44,523 nt of DNA, taken from positions 1 to 44,523 of the forward strand of contig WKLE02001556.1 of the NCBI GenBank assembly GCA_014885115.2. The letters run 5' to 3'. Positions 1 through 11,314 of the stretch are shown piece after piece. The stretch comes from Asterionellopsis glacialis. Taxonomy: Eukaryota > Bacillariophyta > Plagiogrammaphyceae > Rhaphoneidales > Asterionellopsidaceae. The notes beneath the pieces are model-generated. The model worked only from the letters and a program-made list of their open reading frames with translations, had not been told where the DNA came from and made no database searches. Position numbers and translations under genes: made by a program. Positions within the stretch are counted from its first letter, which is position 1. Each line of letters begins with the position of its first letter.

Positions 1-123
1 ATGACTTTATCTCCAACTACTATTTACGACACGAATGGTCAACAAGTACTACCTGTTGGAGATGATTTTAGCAAAATGAATGTTCAAGAGGGAGGAGATA
101 AAGATGTTGTTATATGGGCAATA
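1..123 (+). pseudogene. Truncated, frameshifted copy of an internal part of the 6381-7235 gene
   Basis: Bases 1-123 match, in inverted orientation, bases 7166 down to about 7046 of the gene at 6381-7235, beginning at the codon for its Met24. Only about three substitutions are seen (positions 49, 71 and 74), plus a two-base insertion (AT) near 114 that shifts the frame, after which similarity stops abruptly at about 123. The copy would read MTLSPTTIYDTNGQQVLPV before the shift. Because it starts at base 1, the duplicated segment may continue beyond the window. It is either a recent duplicate that has decayed, or the edge of a repeat at which the assembly was broken. Confidence 0.75.
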
Positions 124-2749
124 AGTTGTTGGCGATGGTTGAAGTGGTGGTGAACACAAGCAAAAGAATTTACTCCAAATTTGTAATGGTGATAGTGTAC
201 ACTTGCAATTTTTTACTAATAATGGTCTAAACTACTAGTATGATGCTTTTACTAAGAGAACCCATACCCAATATTGTTGGTATTACCACAATAGTAAAAG
301 AAGTTCTTAGCTTTTAAAGTGTATTATGAATGCTCACCACTGCAGTTCATAAAATGGGGCAGGGGTTGTCAGGATATCCTTAACAAGTTGGACTCTGGTA
401 GATTGGCAAGTCAGTACTTTATATAAAATTAAAAAATTCAACTACTAGTAGTCTCTTAATTTTAAAACTCAAATATGAAGCATTTTTTTATGTTCTTCTC
501 ATGTGTATCTGCATAGCATGGTACAGTAGAATCTATAGTCTTTCTAAATAGGGGGTGTTCCATAGTCATTTTTTTAAATATCAAGAACCACATAAATAGT
601 ACTAGTCTTTGTTCAGGTGCAGACCACCTTGTATCCTAAGATGTATTATCTTATCATGGTCTGCTACAAGTATATATCACATATTTATAAGCAATATCCT
701 GCTATTACTAAACCTAAAAAGCTTGAAAACTTCCCTCCATAAGCAATGTTAAGATTTAAATATTGTAGTGATGCTCAGCTGATAGTGTCTGGCCTTGTGA
801 ATTTTGAAAGTTAATTGCACTAAAGAGAAAAGCTTAATTATCTCATTTTAAAGTCTGTTATTTTTGTTTGAATTATCTATGGGAGACCTGTTACTTGTTT
901 ATTATATTTTTGCCTAATTTTCAAAAGATGTAAAATAAATTGTGATGGTATCTACAAACTAGTACAAGAAAGGATAGAAAAGAAATACCTGGTATTGTCC
1001 ATCATGATGATTAGCATTAAGAATTTTTGGCAAATAAGTTTGATTAGCATACTAATTCAGGTACTAGTAGTTCACCCTGGTAGCTCTATTTTTATCAGCC
1101 ATACATGAAAAAATTGATATCTAATAGGGTGTTCAAAATCCTAAGACTTCCCAATTTACTATATATATAATATAAATGCAGTAGAAGTAAAGACAGTCAA
1201 GCCTTTGATGTCACAGATAAACTAATTCTGTGGGCTTTTGCTAGATTTTTTCTAAAGCTGACAAGTATAAACTCACAATTACTCCTTCTACTAACTCATA
1301 CTGATGTAATATTGCCTCAAAACAATAGTGCAAGAACAAATATATTTACTTGTTGTCATGTGCAAATCCTTGCTTTGACACAAAGCTACAGGTAACATCT
1401 GGGTTTGTAGCCTGCATACACCAGTCCTGACTATTCTAGCACACACTGGTAAGAAGAAGTGCTCTGCTTCTTTCATTTTGCATTTGTACCACCAGGAGGT
1501 TTGTCCTGAGTACTAGTTGTACAAAATTGATGTTTTGCTTATTTTATTGCCAGCTGATGATAAGGCAAAATATAACAAATGTTTCATTTGCAATGTATTT
1601 TGGTATTCTCAAGTACTCTTAGCAGACACAGTGGATCATTAGTTATGGCTATATACAAGATAGGGGAAAGATGATCCATTATCACAGTTCAACTCTCTAT
1701 ACTAGACAGAAACCCTCTGTACTTTTTTCAACTAGCTTCACTGTTCATAGCTGTTGAGCACTAAGAAGAAGAAAACGTGAAGAGAAACTTAAAAATATTG
1801 TGTAGTGTTGGTTGTTTTGAATTCTTACACTTTAGCAACTTAAATAATAATAAGACAATGTCAAGCATCCCATGCTAAATGCTAGAGAGTGCATAAAGTT
1901 TGTCAAGTCATAGGATTGAAGCTTCAGCAGGAGCAGAAGCAGGAACAGAAGCAAAAAAGATTTACACATGCTACTACCAAAGATATCCCTCAAAGAAGAC
2001 CAAGAAGAATACATTGATTTAAGAAAACTTCTTGTTAGGATGCAGCCCCCTCTTAATAGTCTACTTATCATGGTCTAACCCTCTGTGCACTACACAATAC
2101 TACGATGGCTATAATTCTGTTATAGCTGTTAAAATGGTTTGACTTTCAGTACAGAAACTTTGTCTCAACTTACAAATTTGGTGGTAGTTCTGCATGGTCA
2201 ACTATTTTATATTGTACTTCGGTGGCCAATACATCTTTAAAGTTTATATTTGGAGAGGTGTTTTGGTAAGAGATTTTCTTGTTTCTGTATGGTATGATGC
2301 TGAGAACAATGACTCTACAGCATATCCATTGGAAGCATGACCACAGCTTGATCATGGGTTCCATATCAATTATCTGCTGAAAACGCTTCCCAGTGAAGGG
2401 CATATTTGCCTATTTCTCATCTCACGCCAGCAACAAAAGGTATAGATTTACTATGGTTTGCGTTAGCCGCTAATTTTACAGAAGACAAAGGTACATTATG
2501 GAAAGTTTAGAAAGACAAAAAATGACTATATTGCTGACAACCAAGCAAAACAAAGTCGGTGTTTATCTTGCAATCTATGTAGATTTATTTTCTGTCACAT
2601 TGCTTCACGGTCCACTTTTTAGTACATTTATTCTTTCCTAACAACTAAGCAGTTGAAACACGTAATTACTATTATCTTTCACTGTATATCTTTCGCTATT
2701 TCTCTTTTTGCTCAGTGTAACCATGTATAAACACGCCAGCTCCACAACA
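124..2749. other. Gene-free AT-rich stretch
   Basis: No convincing gene is visible in this 2.6 kb. It is AT-rich and carries several copies of a TACTAGTA-like word (near 232, 442, 600, 1062 and 1511). Between about 2160 and 2690, short protein-like stretches appear in changing frames on both strands and are interrupted by stops. This would fit a decayed mobile element, but I could not assign it to a family. Confidence 0.5.
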
Positions 2750-3796
2750 TCAATCTCCAATACATAACAGATCTTCGAAAATTGCACTATTCGCGGCACT
2801 ACAAGCCAGTGCTTCAGCCACGTAAGCCCTGTATGTATCGTCGTCACCTTCATCTTCGCTAACCGCATCTTCTCCATATGTACTAACAGTCAAAGCTGAA
2901 AAAGGTGTTACTGTGCGCTCATATGTTGATTCATCGTAATTTGAACGGTCGATACTACGTGTATTCGTCGTCCCTGTCGTCATCGTGGCGGCGAGTGATT
3001 GTTCTCGATCTGGTGGCGGCAGAGGAGGATCCAAATCATCAACTGTTTCTTGGTCCGAGAAAGTTTCCTCAACAGTTTTTGTGGGACTACTCTCTCGAGT
3101 TAAAGGATCGCTGCTCATAATATTGTGGTTTTCAACAACATGTGGAGATGCTGCTGCTTTGCCTGATCCAAGAAGGAGTTTTTTGGTTCCTGTCAAAAAC
3201 TTCTTCGAACGGCTGCTGGCTTTTGATTGAAAGGATGCAATTGAAGACGCTTTGGATCTCATTGAACTATCCGAAGGAGAATCTTTCTTGGGCTCCCTTT
3301 TATTTTTCCTCGTCTTTTTCGACTTTGACAGAGATGAATCGACAGGAGGCTGGTTTACATTCCACTTTGTGTTGTAATTTGGATCTTCCTCAGTCTCAGC
3401 CTGTGGCGAAGGGTCTTTGACATTATCCTTGTTGTTCATGACTTCTGGCGGTGGTTCTTCCACAACTAAACTAACTTCATCCCAAGGCCTGTCCTCATGA
3501 AGGGCCAAGAAATCATCTTGGACCACCACCGGAGTTGTTTTGACCGAGGTGGTGCCATATCGTGATTTCGTTTGTACGTGACTCTCAGATTTTGACATCA
3601 TGTTATTTGATTTTTCCATTTTTCTGCTGAGTGAAACAGCCGGAGAATTCATAATTGCAGAATCATCGTTATGAGATTTTCTGAACCACTTTTTGAAGAT
3701 TCTTGTAGGTGATCTTGATTTCATCTTTCTATAGAAACCTGGCCCATCGCCATTCACAGCAGCCTGCGAAATGTTTTTATGTCTCGTCTTGTTCAT
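2750..3796 (-). CDS. Ser/Lys-rich hydrophilic protein of unknown function
   Basis: A 348-residue single-exon frame starting at an ATG (3794-3796). I do not recognise it. It has no membrane segment or signal peptide. The N-terminal third holds a basic aromatic patch (RIFKKWFRK, about residue 32). The middle is rich in Ser and Lys (SKSKKTRKNKREPKK, then SKASS repeats), followed by a proline run (PPLPPP) and an acidic stretch (SEDEGDDD). It ends with a small hydrophobic segment rich in Ala and Cys (EALACSAANSAIFEDLLCIGD). The overall plan, a basic aromatic patch, a disordered middle and a short Cys-containing end, resembles the neighbours at 6381-7235 and 12416-16483, so it may belong to one locally expanded group of scaffold-like proteins. 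That grouping is inference from composition. The protein reading is strong because the frame is long and shows typical codon use. Confidence 0.75.
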   Translation of the reverse strand: MNKTRHKNISQAAVNGDGPGFYRKMKSRSPTRIFKKWFRKSHNDDSAIMNSPAVSLSRKMEKSNNMMSKSESHVQTKSRYGTTSVKTTPVVVQDDFLALHEDRPWDEVSLVVEEPPPEVMNNKDNVKDPSPQAETEEDPNYNTKWNVNQPPVDSSLSKSKKTRKNKREPKKDSPSDSSMRSKASSIASFQSKASSRSKKFLTGTKKLLLGSGKAAASPHVVENHNIMSSDPLTRESSPTKTVEETFSDQETVDDLDPPLPPPDREQSLAATMTTGTTNTRSIDRSNYDESTYERTVTPFSALTVSTYGEDAVSEDEGDDDTYRAYVAEALACSAANSAIFEDLLCIGD

Positions 3797-5932
3797 CAGT
3801 TGAAGTTGAATTGATGATTTCTATACAGCGATCGGAGTTACGTTGCAAAAGATGATAAGGTCTCTACAGTACTCCCTCTATCTTCAGCAATAGTTCTTTC
3901 TTCAAGCCAGCAAAGAACATCTGTTGTTGTGGTATCTTTCACGTGGGTTGTCAACACAAAATGAAAATTTGATTGTAGCTAGCATCTCCTTCAAAATTTG
4001 GTTCTCATTCTTGTTTGGGACAAAAATTCCAATATAAAACATTCATATCTGTATACTTTATAATAATTATCCTATTTTATTGGGCAGCGGTCCCGATCAA
4101 AAAACAAATATGAATTTTTCAATTAATATGTTTACTCAGCAATACTAAAAGAGATACATGCGAGATAGAACTTTTCAATTACCTTGGCGATTGGACCATA
4201 TCCAGAATAAGGTCTTCCACAACCTATACAAGGTATAGTTACTTACATGCTATTTTTTTTACTATATATTTGTATCGGATAGAGACTCCCAGGAAGATCC
4301 AGTATGTGCCACTGATTGTGTTTTAAAAATGATACTGCAAAAATTAGATTTACGTTATTTATCTATCATACGACTAACTAGAGATCCCGTTTGGTTTCAC
4401 TCCGCGCTACCCGTTCGAAAGACCTGTGACCAGCGTTTGTCTAATATGCGATGCATGACACGTACTGACTGTTTCAGAAGATCTCTGAGAGCTGGTCAGG
4501 CGAACAGGTACACAGTACCGGTAGGATTGATATCTGGTAAGTTGGTTAATTTTAGAGTTATTATAAAGGCTATTTATTTTGGTTCGTTTTTGATACGGTT
4601 GACTCAAGGGCTCAAGAGTGTTTCGCAGTTCCGACTTAATTGTTCCGAGACTTCGTTGTTACCTACACCTTGGCGAACCAAAGATGAGATCAATATCATC
4701 AACATCATTTGAAGATGGCGCGCACAGTCTTCTATCTAGCTGTATTGTGTGAGCTGCGACCATAGGATATAGGACCTCAATCCTAAAGTAGATTGGCTTT
4801 ATAATGAAAAAAAATGGTGCGATGGATTTTGATACTGAAACGTGCATCAGTCAGAATATCAAAAAAGGATAGCTCGACGGTATTTTACATTATTTTGAAG
4901 TAGTTCATATTTGACTTGCATGGAAAAATAGTTGTTTGTGGTGCTCCAATATAAGGAAACCTGGCTGATGGCAACGGACACTATGTGTCGGGTCAGGATG
5001 AATCAAGCGGAGAGAAGTCTCGCTAGGTGGCAGAACAACTTGGGGGTTCTAGCGTAACAGCACTTCAATTTGCGTTTCCGAAGGGACCTGTTATTTGTGT
5101 CCTTCTTCGTATTGCAGTTGATACTAAGTAGCGCCCAGATCCGTTAAGGCGGCTCCCCATCTATTTTATGTCAACATTTCATGAAGTTTCAACCCTATAC
5201 GTTATGGGTACAAGAAGATATTCTGGATCCTTCCTTGTCACAAGCATTGATTATTCACCATTTTCAATCTAGCAGATGGTGTATGGCAGGTTTCGGGTCT
5301 ACGGCGTATGGGGATCTTCAGATCTAAATGTTGTGAAAGTACCTCCCTTCCATGTAGTCAAGTTGTGTCTGTTGCCAGATGCAACCAACGATATTCGTAG
5401 CGGAATAATTGTAAAATGAAGTTGGAATGAAATTGAAAATATCCAATGCTTACTAGTTTAGATGATTCGCTATTGACGAGACACCCAGCTGGAACATGCC
5501 AGTTATCTACTAGGCTAGTCAGTCTTCGTCATTTGGTTCAGTTTGAAAGTTTGTCACATCGTGTACCCTGGATCTTATCATTCCAAGAGACAGAGAATCT
5601 TTGTTTTGAAGAACATACTGTCTGCTTTTTATAGCAATCCATGATGATGTGGTTGGCTTTGTCGCTGTCTAAAAAATCAGTCTTGAAAGTCAGCAATTTC
5701 TTGCTTGTTCAGAACTAGAAATGGACATATTGCAGAAATTACAGACACATTCAAGCCATTTCCTTTTTCTTTCCGAAAAGCTGAGCGAAGAAGTCTTCCC
5801 GACGCCTGTGGGGCTAAACACTGGTACGTTTGTTGATCAAAGGTATCGGTATGCTTGTTTAACGGAATTCAAATGTTTAAAAATGAACCAGCCCATTTTT
5901 ACTTGTTGATATCAGCCACACATCCAAATGCA

Positions 5933-5973
<41 letters not shown>

Positions 5974-6380
5974 GTGAAGATAAGTTATCAGACATCTGAA
6001 GAAAGATGGATTACAATTTAATCAATGACCAACAAAGATACTTTTGCATACAGGTGTACGAGCTCGTACTGCTTTAAACAAGACAAGGTTTCTTTCGTAA
6101 ATGGACATGAAAGCACTATTAAAAAAGTCATGTAATTACAAAAAAATAATTAAAAATACTACATATACACAGTAACATTTAAATTAAATATAGAAACAAT
6201 CGTCTCATCTTTTTGAAACTTCCTTTTTGCATGGTTTTTTTACCACCTCTGCTATACTTTTCTTTTCACATTTTTTTTCACGGACAATTAAATAGAAATT
6301 ATTTCGGTTCACCAGCAACTTGATTCTTTTTTTGGATCAGGAACCGAATTTGTACTCTCATAGTGTATTTTTCATCAAAA
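3797..6380. other. Gene-free stretch
   Basis: This 2.6 kb has no gene I can support. The longest open frame (4329-4712, plus) has an irregular composition and is opposed by other frames. The stretch contains a CAA trinucleotide repeat at 5935-5973 and a few scattered short words such as AGGACCT and GTACCGGTA near 4515 and 4770, which are also seen in other intergenic parts of the window. Confidence 0.5.
5935..5973 (+). repeat. CAA trinucleotide microsatellite
   Basis: About thirteen perfect CAA/ACA units in a gene-free region, roughly 400 bases downstream of the stop codon of the 6381-7235 gene. It is a simple sequence repeat with no coding context. Confidence 0.95.
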
Positions 6381-7235
6381 TCATATGTACCCATAAACAC
6401 TCTTTACTGGTGAAACAACAGGTTCTTTTTCTTCTTCCTCTTTTTCTTCTTTTTCTTTTTTGACTTCTTCTACTTCTTCTACTACTTCTGCTTTGACTTC
6501 TTCTACTACTTCTGCTTTGACTTCTTCTACCACTTCTGCTTTGACTTCTACTACTACTTCTGCTTTGACTTCTTCTTCTTGCTGGTGTGGCAATGGTGAT
6601 TGTGGCTCTGAGATATCATCAGATGTATCATAATCACCATCATCACAAAGGATACTTGTACACCTATCATGGCATGCGCCAACGTCAATTCCTCCAAAGC
6701 AAAGAACATCATTTGCAGCCTCCCATGTTCTTTGATTCAGTAGATATTCTGACACTGTACTTCTAGTACTTTGCTCGTCTGAAGATACACTCACAGTTCC
6801 TTGAGTAGAACCGGTTCCATCAGCAGTAGAGCAATAATCAACACTCTGCCCACTCTGTGTTTGTTGCTGTTGTTGTTTTTCCAGTTTCTCGGGAACAAGC
6901 TGAACTATCGGTCTGCGCAAAGACTTTTGCTGTTGACGAAGTCGTCGTCGTTCCTGTTTCTGAATCATCGACCTGTGCGAAGCGTTTTGCTTTATTTTTT
7001 GTGGTTCATTGTCTTTCTCTGCTGCTACTTGGATGTTCGTCTTGTTATTGCCCATAACAACATCTTTATCTCCTCCCTCTTGAACATTCATTTCGATAAA
7101 ATCATCTCCAACAGGTAATACTTGTTGACCATTCGTGTCGTAAATAGTAGTTGGAGATAAAGTCATTGACCTGTCATCTGCTTCTTGAAGAGCTTGGAAT
7201 CCACCCTTTTTCGTTTTCCTCAAAAAAAACTTCAT
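6381..7235 (-). CDS. Low-complexity protein with VKAEVVEE repeats, unknown function
   Basis: A 284-residue single-exon frame from an ATG at 7233-7235. I do not recognise a known domain. The N-terminus is basic (KFFLRKTKKGG). A Gln/Arg-rich, probably coiled segment covers residues 90-127. A Ser/Thr-rich part then leads to a short cysteine cluster with Cys179, Cys188, Cys192 and Cys197 embedded in acidic residues. Residues 222-257 consist of four and a half copies of an eight-residue unit VKAEVVEE, followed by a Glu/Lys tail. The cysteine cluster resembles the C-terminal one of the large ankyrin protein at 12416-16483. A damaged inverted copy of residues 24 to about 64 lies at the left edge of the window. 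The role is unknown; a disordered scaffold or a surface-exposed protein would fit the composition, but this is inference. Confidence 0.75.
   Translation of the reverse strand: MKFFLRKTKKGGFQALQEADDRSMTLSPTTIYDTNGQQVLPVGDDFIEMNVQEGGDKDVVMGNNKTNIQVAAEKDNEPQKIKQNASHRSMIQKQERRRLRQQQKSLRRPIVQLVPEKLEKQQQQQTQSGQSVDYCSTADGTGSTQGTVSVSSDEQSTRSTVSEYLLNQRTWEAANDVLCFGGIDVGACHDRCTSILCDDGDYDTSDDISEPQSPLPHQQEEEVKAEVVVEVKAEVVEEVKAEVVEEVKAEVVEEVEEVKKEKEEKEEEEKEPVVSPVKSVYGYI
6465..6572 (-). repeat. 24-bp tandem repeat coding for VKAEVVEE units
   Basis: About four and a half 24-base units inside the 6381-7235 gene. On the plus strand each reads as alternating CTTCTACTACTTCTGCTTTGA-type blocks. The unit length is a multiple of three, so copy-number changes keep the frame. 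The highly similar DNA of the units suggests recent expansion. Confidence 0.9.
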
Positions 7236-8494
7236 TTTTTTTTCTCTCTCTCCTACCCTCCCTGCTTCTATTGCGTTGTAGGCAGTGTTACCAGTGCGTT
7301 ACAAATGTTTACAACGTCTTCCTTTGATATTGTAATTCGTTATTTCTGCCGTCAGAGAAGATGCTTACGCGATGGAGTAAAACAAGAAAGAAAATTATTC
7401 TCTTTCCAAAATCATTAGTATTGGTAGAATGCCTCGTCAATGTCGGTAAAAAGAACAAATACTCTCTCGGTACATTATTTGAAGATTCGGTCTACAGGTT
7501 CTTTAAAAATTATTTTGTGACTTATCGAGAATTTTTGGTTGAGATACAATAAACAAATTCTCCAACGGCTTGCGAATAACGAGTCAGCACAGCCCTATTG
7601 ATTCTGTCTAATGAACAGGGAAACACTAATACATATCGAATAAGTATGAAGAAATGTGAGCTCCAACAAATTCGTTTGTCTCATATCTCCAAATTTTGAA
7701 AATTTGCTTTTCAATATTCAACATATTCAAATTGTATACATATATTGAAGTTTCTAAGATTGGTATACAGTCACTACAATCGGGACTCAAAGGACTACAT
7801 TAATCGGAAACGTTGATTTTTATATTCTACACTTAGGAACAGGGAATGCGAACGCGGGAATGAAAATAAGTACCTTTGAATCTAATCTACGCTTCACACG
7901 TACCAATATTATGTACAAAAAGTAAGTTTAACAGATGGCAGCAGCTGATTTCGAAGATATACTTTTCAGAGAGTCGAATTTATTAGATAATCATATTCAT
8001 ACTAGTACAGTAGCAGTATTAGACAATATCTAATATATGTGTGACGAAATCTATCCGGAAAAGTTTCGGCGCGCAAGAAACGCTCTAGAGAGGTCCTACA
8101 GAGAGATACACTAGAGTATCATCATTATTATTGTTCAATACCGGGACTTCAGTTCTATCCGCACCATACAACGGGCATTTTGCGTGGGAAACTATTACCT
8201 CTAGGACTACCTATGACATATGACACACTAGTAGCAGTTTCTCTACCAGGCACAGTATTCCTACCGAGACGAGAGGTCCAATGCAGGCAAGTCTCAGATA
8301 AACTATCGAAAATCCAAGCGACAAAAATACCAAAAGAAAATTTGGACTGCATACCGCCATCTCTATCAGATGTGCATCTCTCTCTCTAGGACTAGAACTG
8401 TTAGACTATAGTAGCACCCTTCTTTAACTACCATAAAACAATCTCGTTCGATTGCATCACACACGAGTGATCACAAAAGCGAAGAAGTAGAAAC
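7236..8494. other. Intergenic and upstream region of the WW gene at 8495
   Basis: No clear gene. It probably holds the divergent promoters of the 6381-7235 and 8495-9448 genes. CTCTAGAG-type palindromes occur at about 8090 and 8380, and AGGTCCTA or TAGGACTA words at about 8094, 8200 and 8387. Two very short in-frame open segments separated by a single TAA (7935-8033 and 8037-8114) encode protein-like peptides beginning MAAADFEDILF and MCDEIYPEKFRRA. A 114-codon frame without an early ATG spans 8045-8389. I cannot tell whether any of these is translated. Confidence 0.45.
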
Positions 8495-9448
8495 ATGCCG
8501 AATTACCAGGTGCAGCAATACGATGGACTGCTTGCTAGTTGGGAAGAGCAGGGGCAGGAAGCTCTTCTTGTTGAAATTGAAATGAACCACGACGACAGGG
8601 AAGAAAAAAATAAAGAAAGAGAAGAGCCCTTTGCTACATCTGAATTAAAAGAAAATTCAAAATCAAGACGATTTCCATTTGCTCGTCTGCATGGAAACAA
8701 AAAAACGAAAAAGAGATCATCATCAACAACGTCTCAAAAGATGAACCAAAAGGAAACGATGCGGATGGTAATGCTGCTACCGACTGATAAAACGGAAGAT
8801 GGTTGTAATGTCCATCTTGCACGTGAAATGCTTGACACAGCGCTTACCGAGCCAGATGTTGATACGATTTTACGGGAAGAAATGATTATCTCTGCACTTC
8901 AAAATGTGTCTAACGAGCGCGACCTTGCTCTAGAACAGAATGCGCGTTGGTTGCTAGAGAAAGCAGATGAAAAACGAGCAAAAAACAACAGCAATAGTCC
9001 TAACAGGAAGAAAAACAATATTTTTCGAAGTAAGGAACCAATTGAACGAGAATCATCAGTTGCTGTGTTTCGACCTGGAAGTCTTCTTCTACGAAAAAAG
9101 AAGGATGGTACTAATTACAACATCATGGATAACTGTCCTACAAAGAAGACCACTAATCGGAATGCCAAATGGAGGTCAGCCGTAGATCCTAAAACAGGGC
9201 GAACATACTATTACAATCAAATATCAAGAACTCCAACTTGGACTGAACCACATGAATTCTATATGACCAAGAACGAACAGAAACAGCCTGTATGGATCAA
9301 GGAAGTTGATCGGAATACTGGAAAAGTCTTCTATATGAATAATCAAACCAAGGAGAAAATGTTACAACTACCTACGCATCTCGATGATTCTATGTTGTCT
9401 GATGACGAATTATCTGAAATTACGGGAGAGTTTCACAATTCGCAGTAA
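8495..9448 (+). CDS. WW-domain protein with one complete and one degenerate WW domain
   Basis: A 317-residue single-exon frame. WW domains are small three-stranded modules that bind proline-rich peptides. The first, at about residues 224-254, is complete: Trp226, the YYYN strand, Trp249 and Pro252 are all present, with the usual 23-residue spacing between the tryptophans. The second, at about 265-293, keeps the first Trp (267) and the NTGKVFYMNN strand, but the second Trp is replaced (KMLQLP), so its binding groove is probably lost. The remainder is charged and probably disordered: Glu/Lys-rich at residues 30-80, with a helical segment at about 105-160. A second WW protein with a similar paired arrangement lies at 23632-25224. 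There is no enzyme domain, so an adaptor role is the reasonable inference. The start ATG follows a pyrimidine/GA-rich leader. Confidence 0.85.
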   Translation: MPNYQVQQYDGLLASWEEQGQEALLVEIEMNHDDREEKNKEREEPFATSELKENSKSRRFPFARLHGNKKTKKRSSSTTSQKMNQKETMRMVMLLPTDKTEDGCNVHLAREMLDTALTEPDVDTILREEMIISALQNVSNERDLALEQNARWLLEKADEKRAKNNSNSPNRKKNNIFRSKEPIERESSVAVFRPGSLLLRKKKDGTNYNIMDNCPTKKTTNRNAKWRSAVDPKTGRTYYYNQISRTPTWTEPHEFYMTKNEQKQPVWIKEVDRNTGKVFYMNNQTKEKMLQLPTHLDDSMLSDDELSEITGEFHNSQ

Positions 9449-10618
9449 TAACATCTGAAAAGAGTGAGGACGAGAGAGAACCAAAGAAGAAAAATGAAAG
9501 GTTGATATGAAACGTGCCATGAAACCAAAGTCTAAGATTTAAATTTCATATTATATACATACTAACTACTATGTTTGAACCAGTTACTTTTTCGTATTGA
9601 CCATGCATACAGTATTTTAGAATCAGAACAACAATGCAAGATTTTTTTACTTACCGGAAGTGTAAAAGTGGCTTTTTGAATCTCTGATTGGAACAAAAAT
9701 CAGAGATTGTTTGCTTTTCATCTCTTTTCATCCAACATGCATGGTAAGATACTTAAAGCACCTCTGCTGACTTCTTAGTCGTTTTGTGCATATTTATTGA
9801 GATACACAATGACCGACTTGTCCTAATCGCATACATTAGATAAGGTTGAGCTCATCCCATATTTAAAGGGCCTTGTTTTTAAGTTTCAATATCATTATTT
9901 ATGAGTTGTGTATCTAGATCTATCAAGTATTTTCTAGCATATTTTCAAAATAGAGCAACTACATTTTTTTCCTTCTGAAGAATTGCGGGAGAAGTGAATC
10001 ATTCAACCCCAATGAGCACGTCAAGACCCCGTCGGTGCTGCAGATATTTCCCAGGAGTAGGAGACAGGCGGGAGAGTTTGCAAAGGACCTCATCCAAAAC
10101 CGAACAGGTATAGTATAAAACCTAGATAACGCTGTAAAGCTGTAAAGAAACACACAGCATAAACTTTTAGATGGAAGACATATTCCTGGCGCGAATGCTA
10201 AAGATAGTCAGAGAAGAACTTCTAAGGTAGTGGGATTGAACAACATGCGACTCACGGTATATTGTAACGGTAAAGCAAATTGGGAGAACATGTGATTGTC
10301 GCAATGGTTTCATACAAAACATTTTTTAAAATCTACCCTTCGCATCGCAATCATAAGAAGTGTTGACCTCAGTATTTGGATTCTTCGTCCGTCCGCAGTG
10401 ATTATCCTTATCTCAAACTCATGAAGGTCGGTAGATCAGTCACGCCCCCTATCATATCGGTATGAGACTATGATACAGGTGGGAAACATTAAACGAAGGG
10501 ACAAAACACAACAGAACAAAAGGAAACAACTAGAACAGAACGCAACAGCCAAACTAGTTCTACCTCAAGTCTATGATCTCTCATTGACTGCATGTAATAG
10601 AATAAGAACAGTTACACA
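9449..10618. other. Intergenic region
   Basis: No gene is visible. It contains a perfect 11-bp hairpin at 9679-9708, annotated separately, and the probable promoter of the Myb-like gene just before 10619. The rest is AT-rich with no feature I can name. Confidence 0.5.
9679..9708. repeat. Perfect 11-bp inverted repeat with 8-nt loop
   Basis: The arms AATCTCTGATT (9679-9689) and AATCAGAGATT (9698-9708) are exact reverse complements, separated by GGAACAAA. The hairpin sits about 230 bases after the stop of the WW gene at 8495-9448. It could form in that gene's 3' end, in a small RNA, or be the core of a decayed element; nothing nearby decides between these. Confidence 0.8.
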
Positions 10619-11314
10619 ATGATAAACATGAATCACACTGACACTGATAATACAACCACAAATAATGAAAATAGCCGTGATGCTATGATTGTTGATAATG
10701 TTAATGCTAATGCTGATTTGTTGGAGAGTAGTGGAAACCCCCAAACTGCATCATCATCATTAACAATAACATCTCAAGAACAATTATTGGAACGTCGCCA
10801 TGCACGCTTCATTGCATGTTTAGAGCGATATGGTTCGGAAGGAAAATATCCATGGATTAAAATAGCAGACGAACTTGGTGATGATTGGAATGTCACTGAT
10901 GTTCAAAAATATGCTTATCAATATTTGATGACTCTTTTGAATAATGATCAAGATGAAACTGACGATTCTACTGAAGCCGAAAATGAGTCTTCTTCTTCAC
11001 CTACTTTAAATGATGAGATTGACGTTTTACAACCAACGACAACAAATCGAGATAAAAATAGTCATAATGACAACCATATAGAAGACGATGAAGAATGGAC
11101 ATTGGAAGAAACAATTTTGTTTGATACTTTACTTGCTCGGTACTATAATAATGGAACACAGCCATCCTCATCTCCAATATATTCACACTCAAATATTTGT
11201 TGGGTAGATCAAGTTGCAGCATTTATACCACAAAAAACATCGTATCAAGTGAAACAAAGATACGAACAATTGTATGGCGACGAAGCTTCACTGGGACACA
11301 CTCCAAAGACATAG
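10619..11314 (+). CDS. Myb/SANT-like protein with two repeats, probable transcription factor
   Basis: A 231-residue frame from an ATG at 10619. Two regions look like Myb/SANT helix-turn-helix repeats. The first (about residues 55-108) has RHARFIACLERYG, a PWIKIADELG segment and a third helix reading VTDVQKYAYQYL, which recalls the HAQKYF type of single-repeat Myb proteins. The second (about 158-224) has EEWTLEETILFDTLLARY, a CWVDQVAAFIP segment and the recognition-like helix SYQVKQRYEQLY, with an insertion of Asn/Ser residues between helices. An acidic, Ser/Asp-rich linker joins them. Some of the tryptophans that space the core of classical Myb repeats are replaced, so the assignment is by pattern. 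The likely role is sequence-specific DNA binding in the nucleus, with unknown targets. Confidence 0.75.
   Translation: MINMNHTDTDNTTTNNENSRDAMIVDNVNANADLLESSGNPQTASSSLTITSQEQLLERRHARFIACLERYGSEGKYPWIKIADELGDDWNVTDVQKYAYQYLMTLLNNDQDETDDSTEAENESSSSPTLNDEIDVLQPTTTNRDKNSHNDNHIEDDEEWTLEETILFDTLLARYYNNGTQPSSSPIYSHSNICWVDQVAAFIPQKTSYQVKQRYEQLYGDEASLGHTPKT

Noticed and set aside
4329..4712. 127-residue plus-strand frame
   Set aside because: No domain, uneven composition and competing frames on the other strand; probably chance.
5935..5973. CRISPR-like regular repeat
   Set aside because: It is a simple CAA microsatellite without spacers; no CRISPR array is present in the window.
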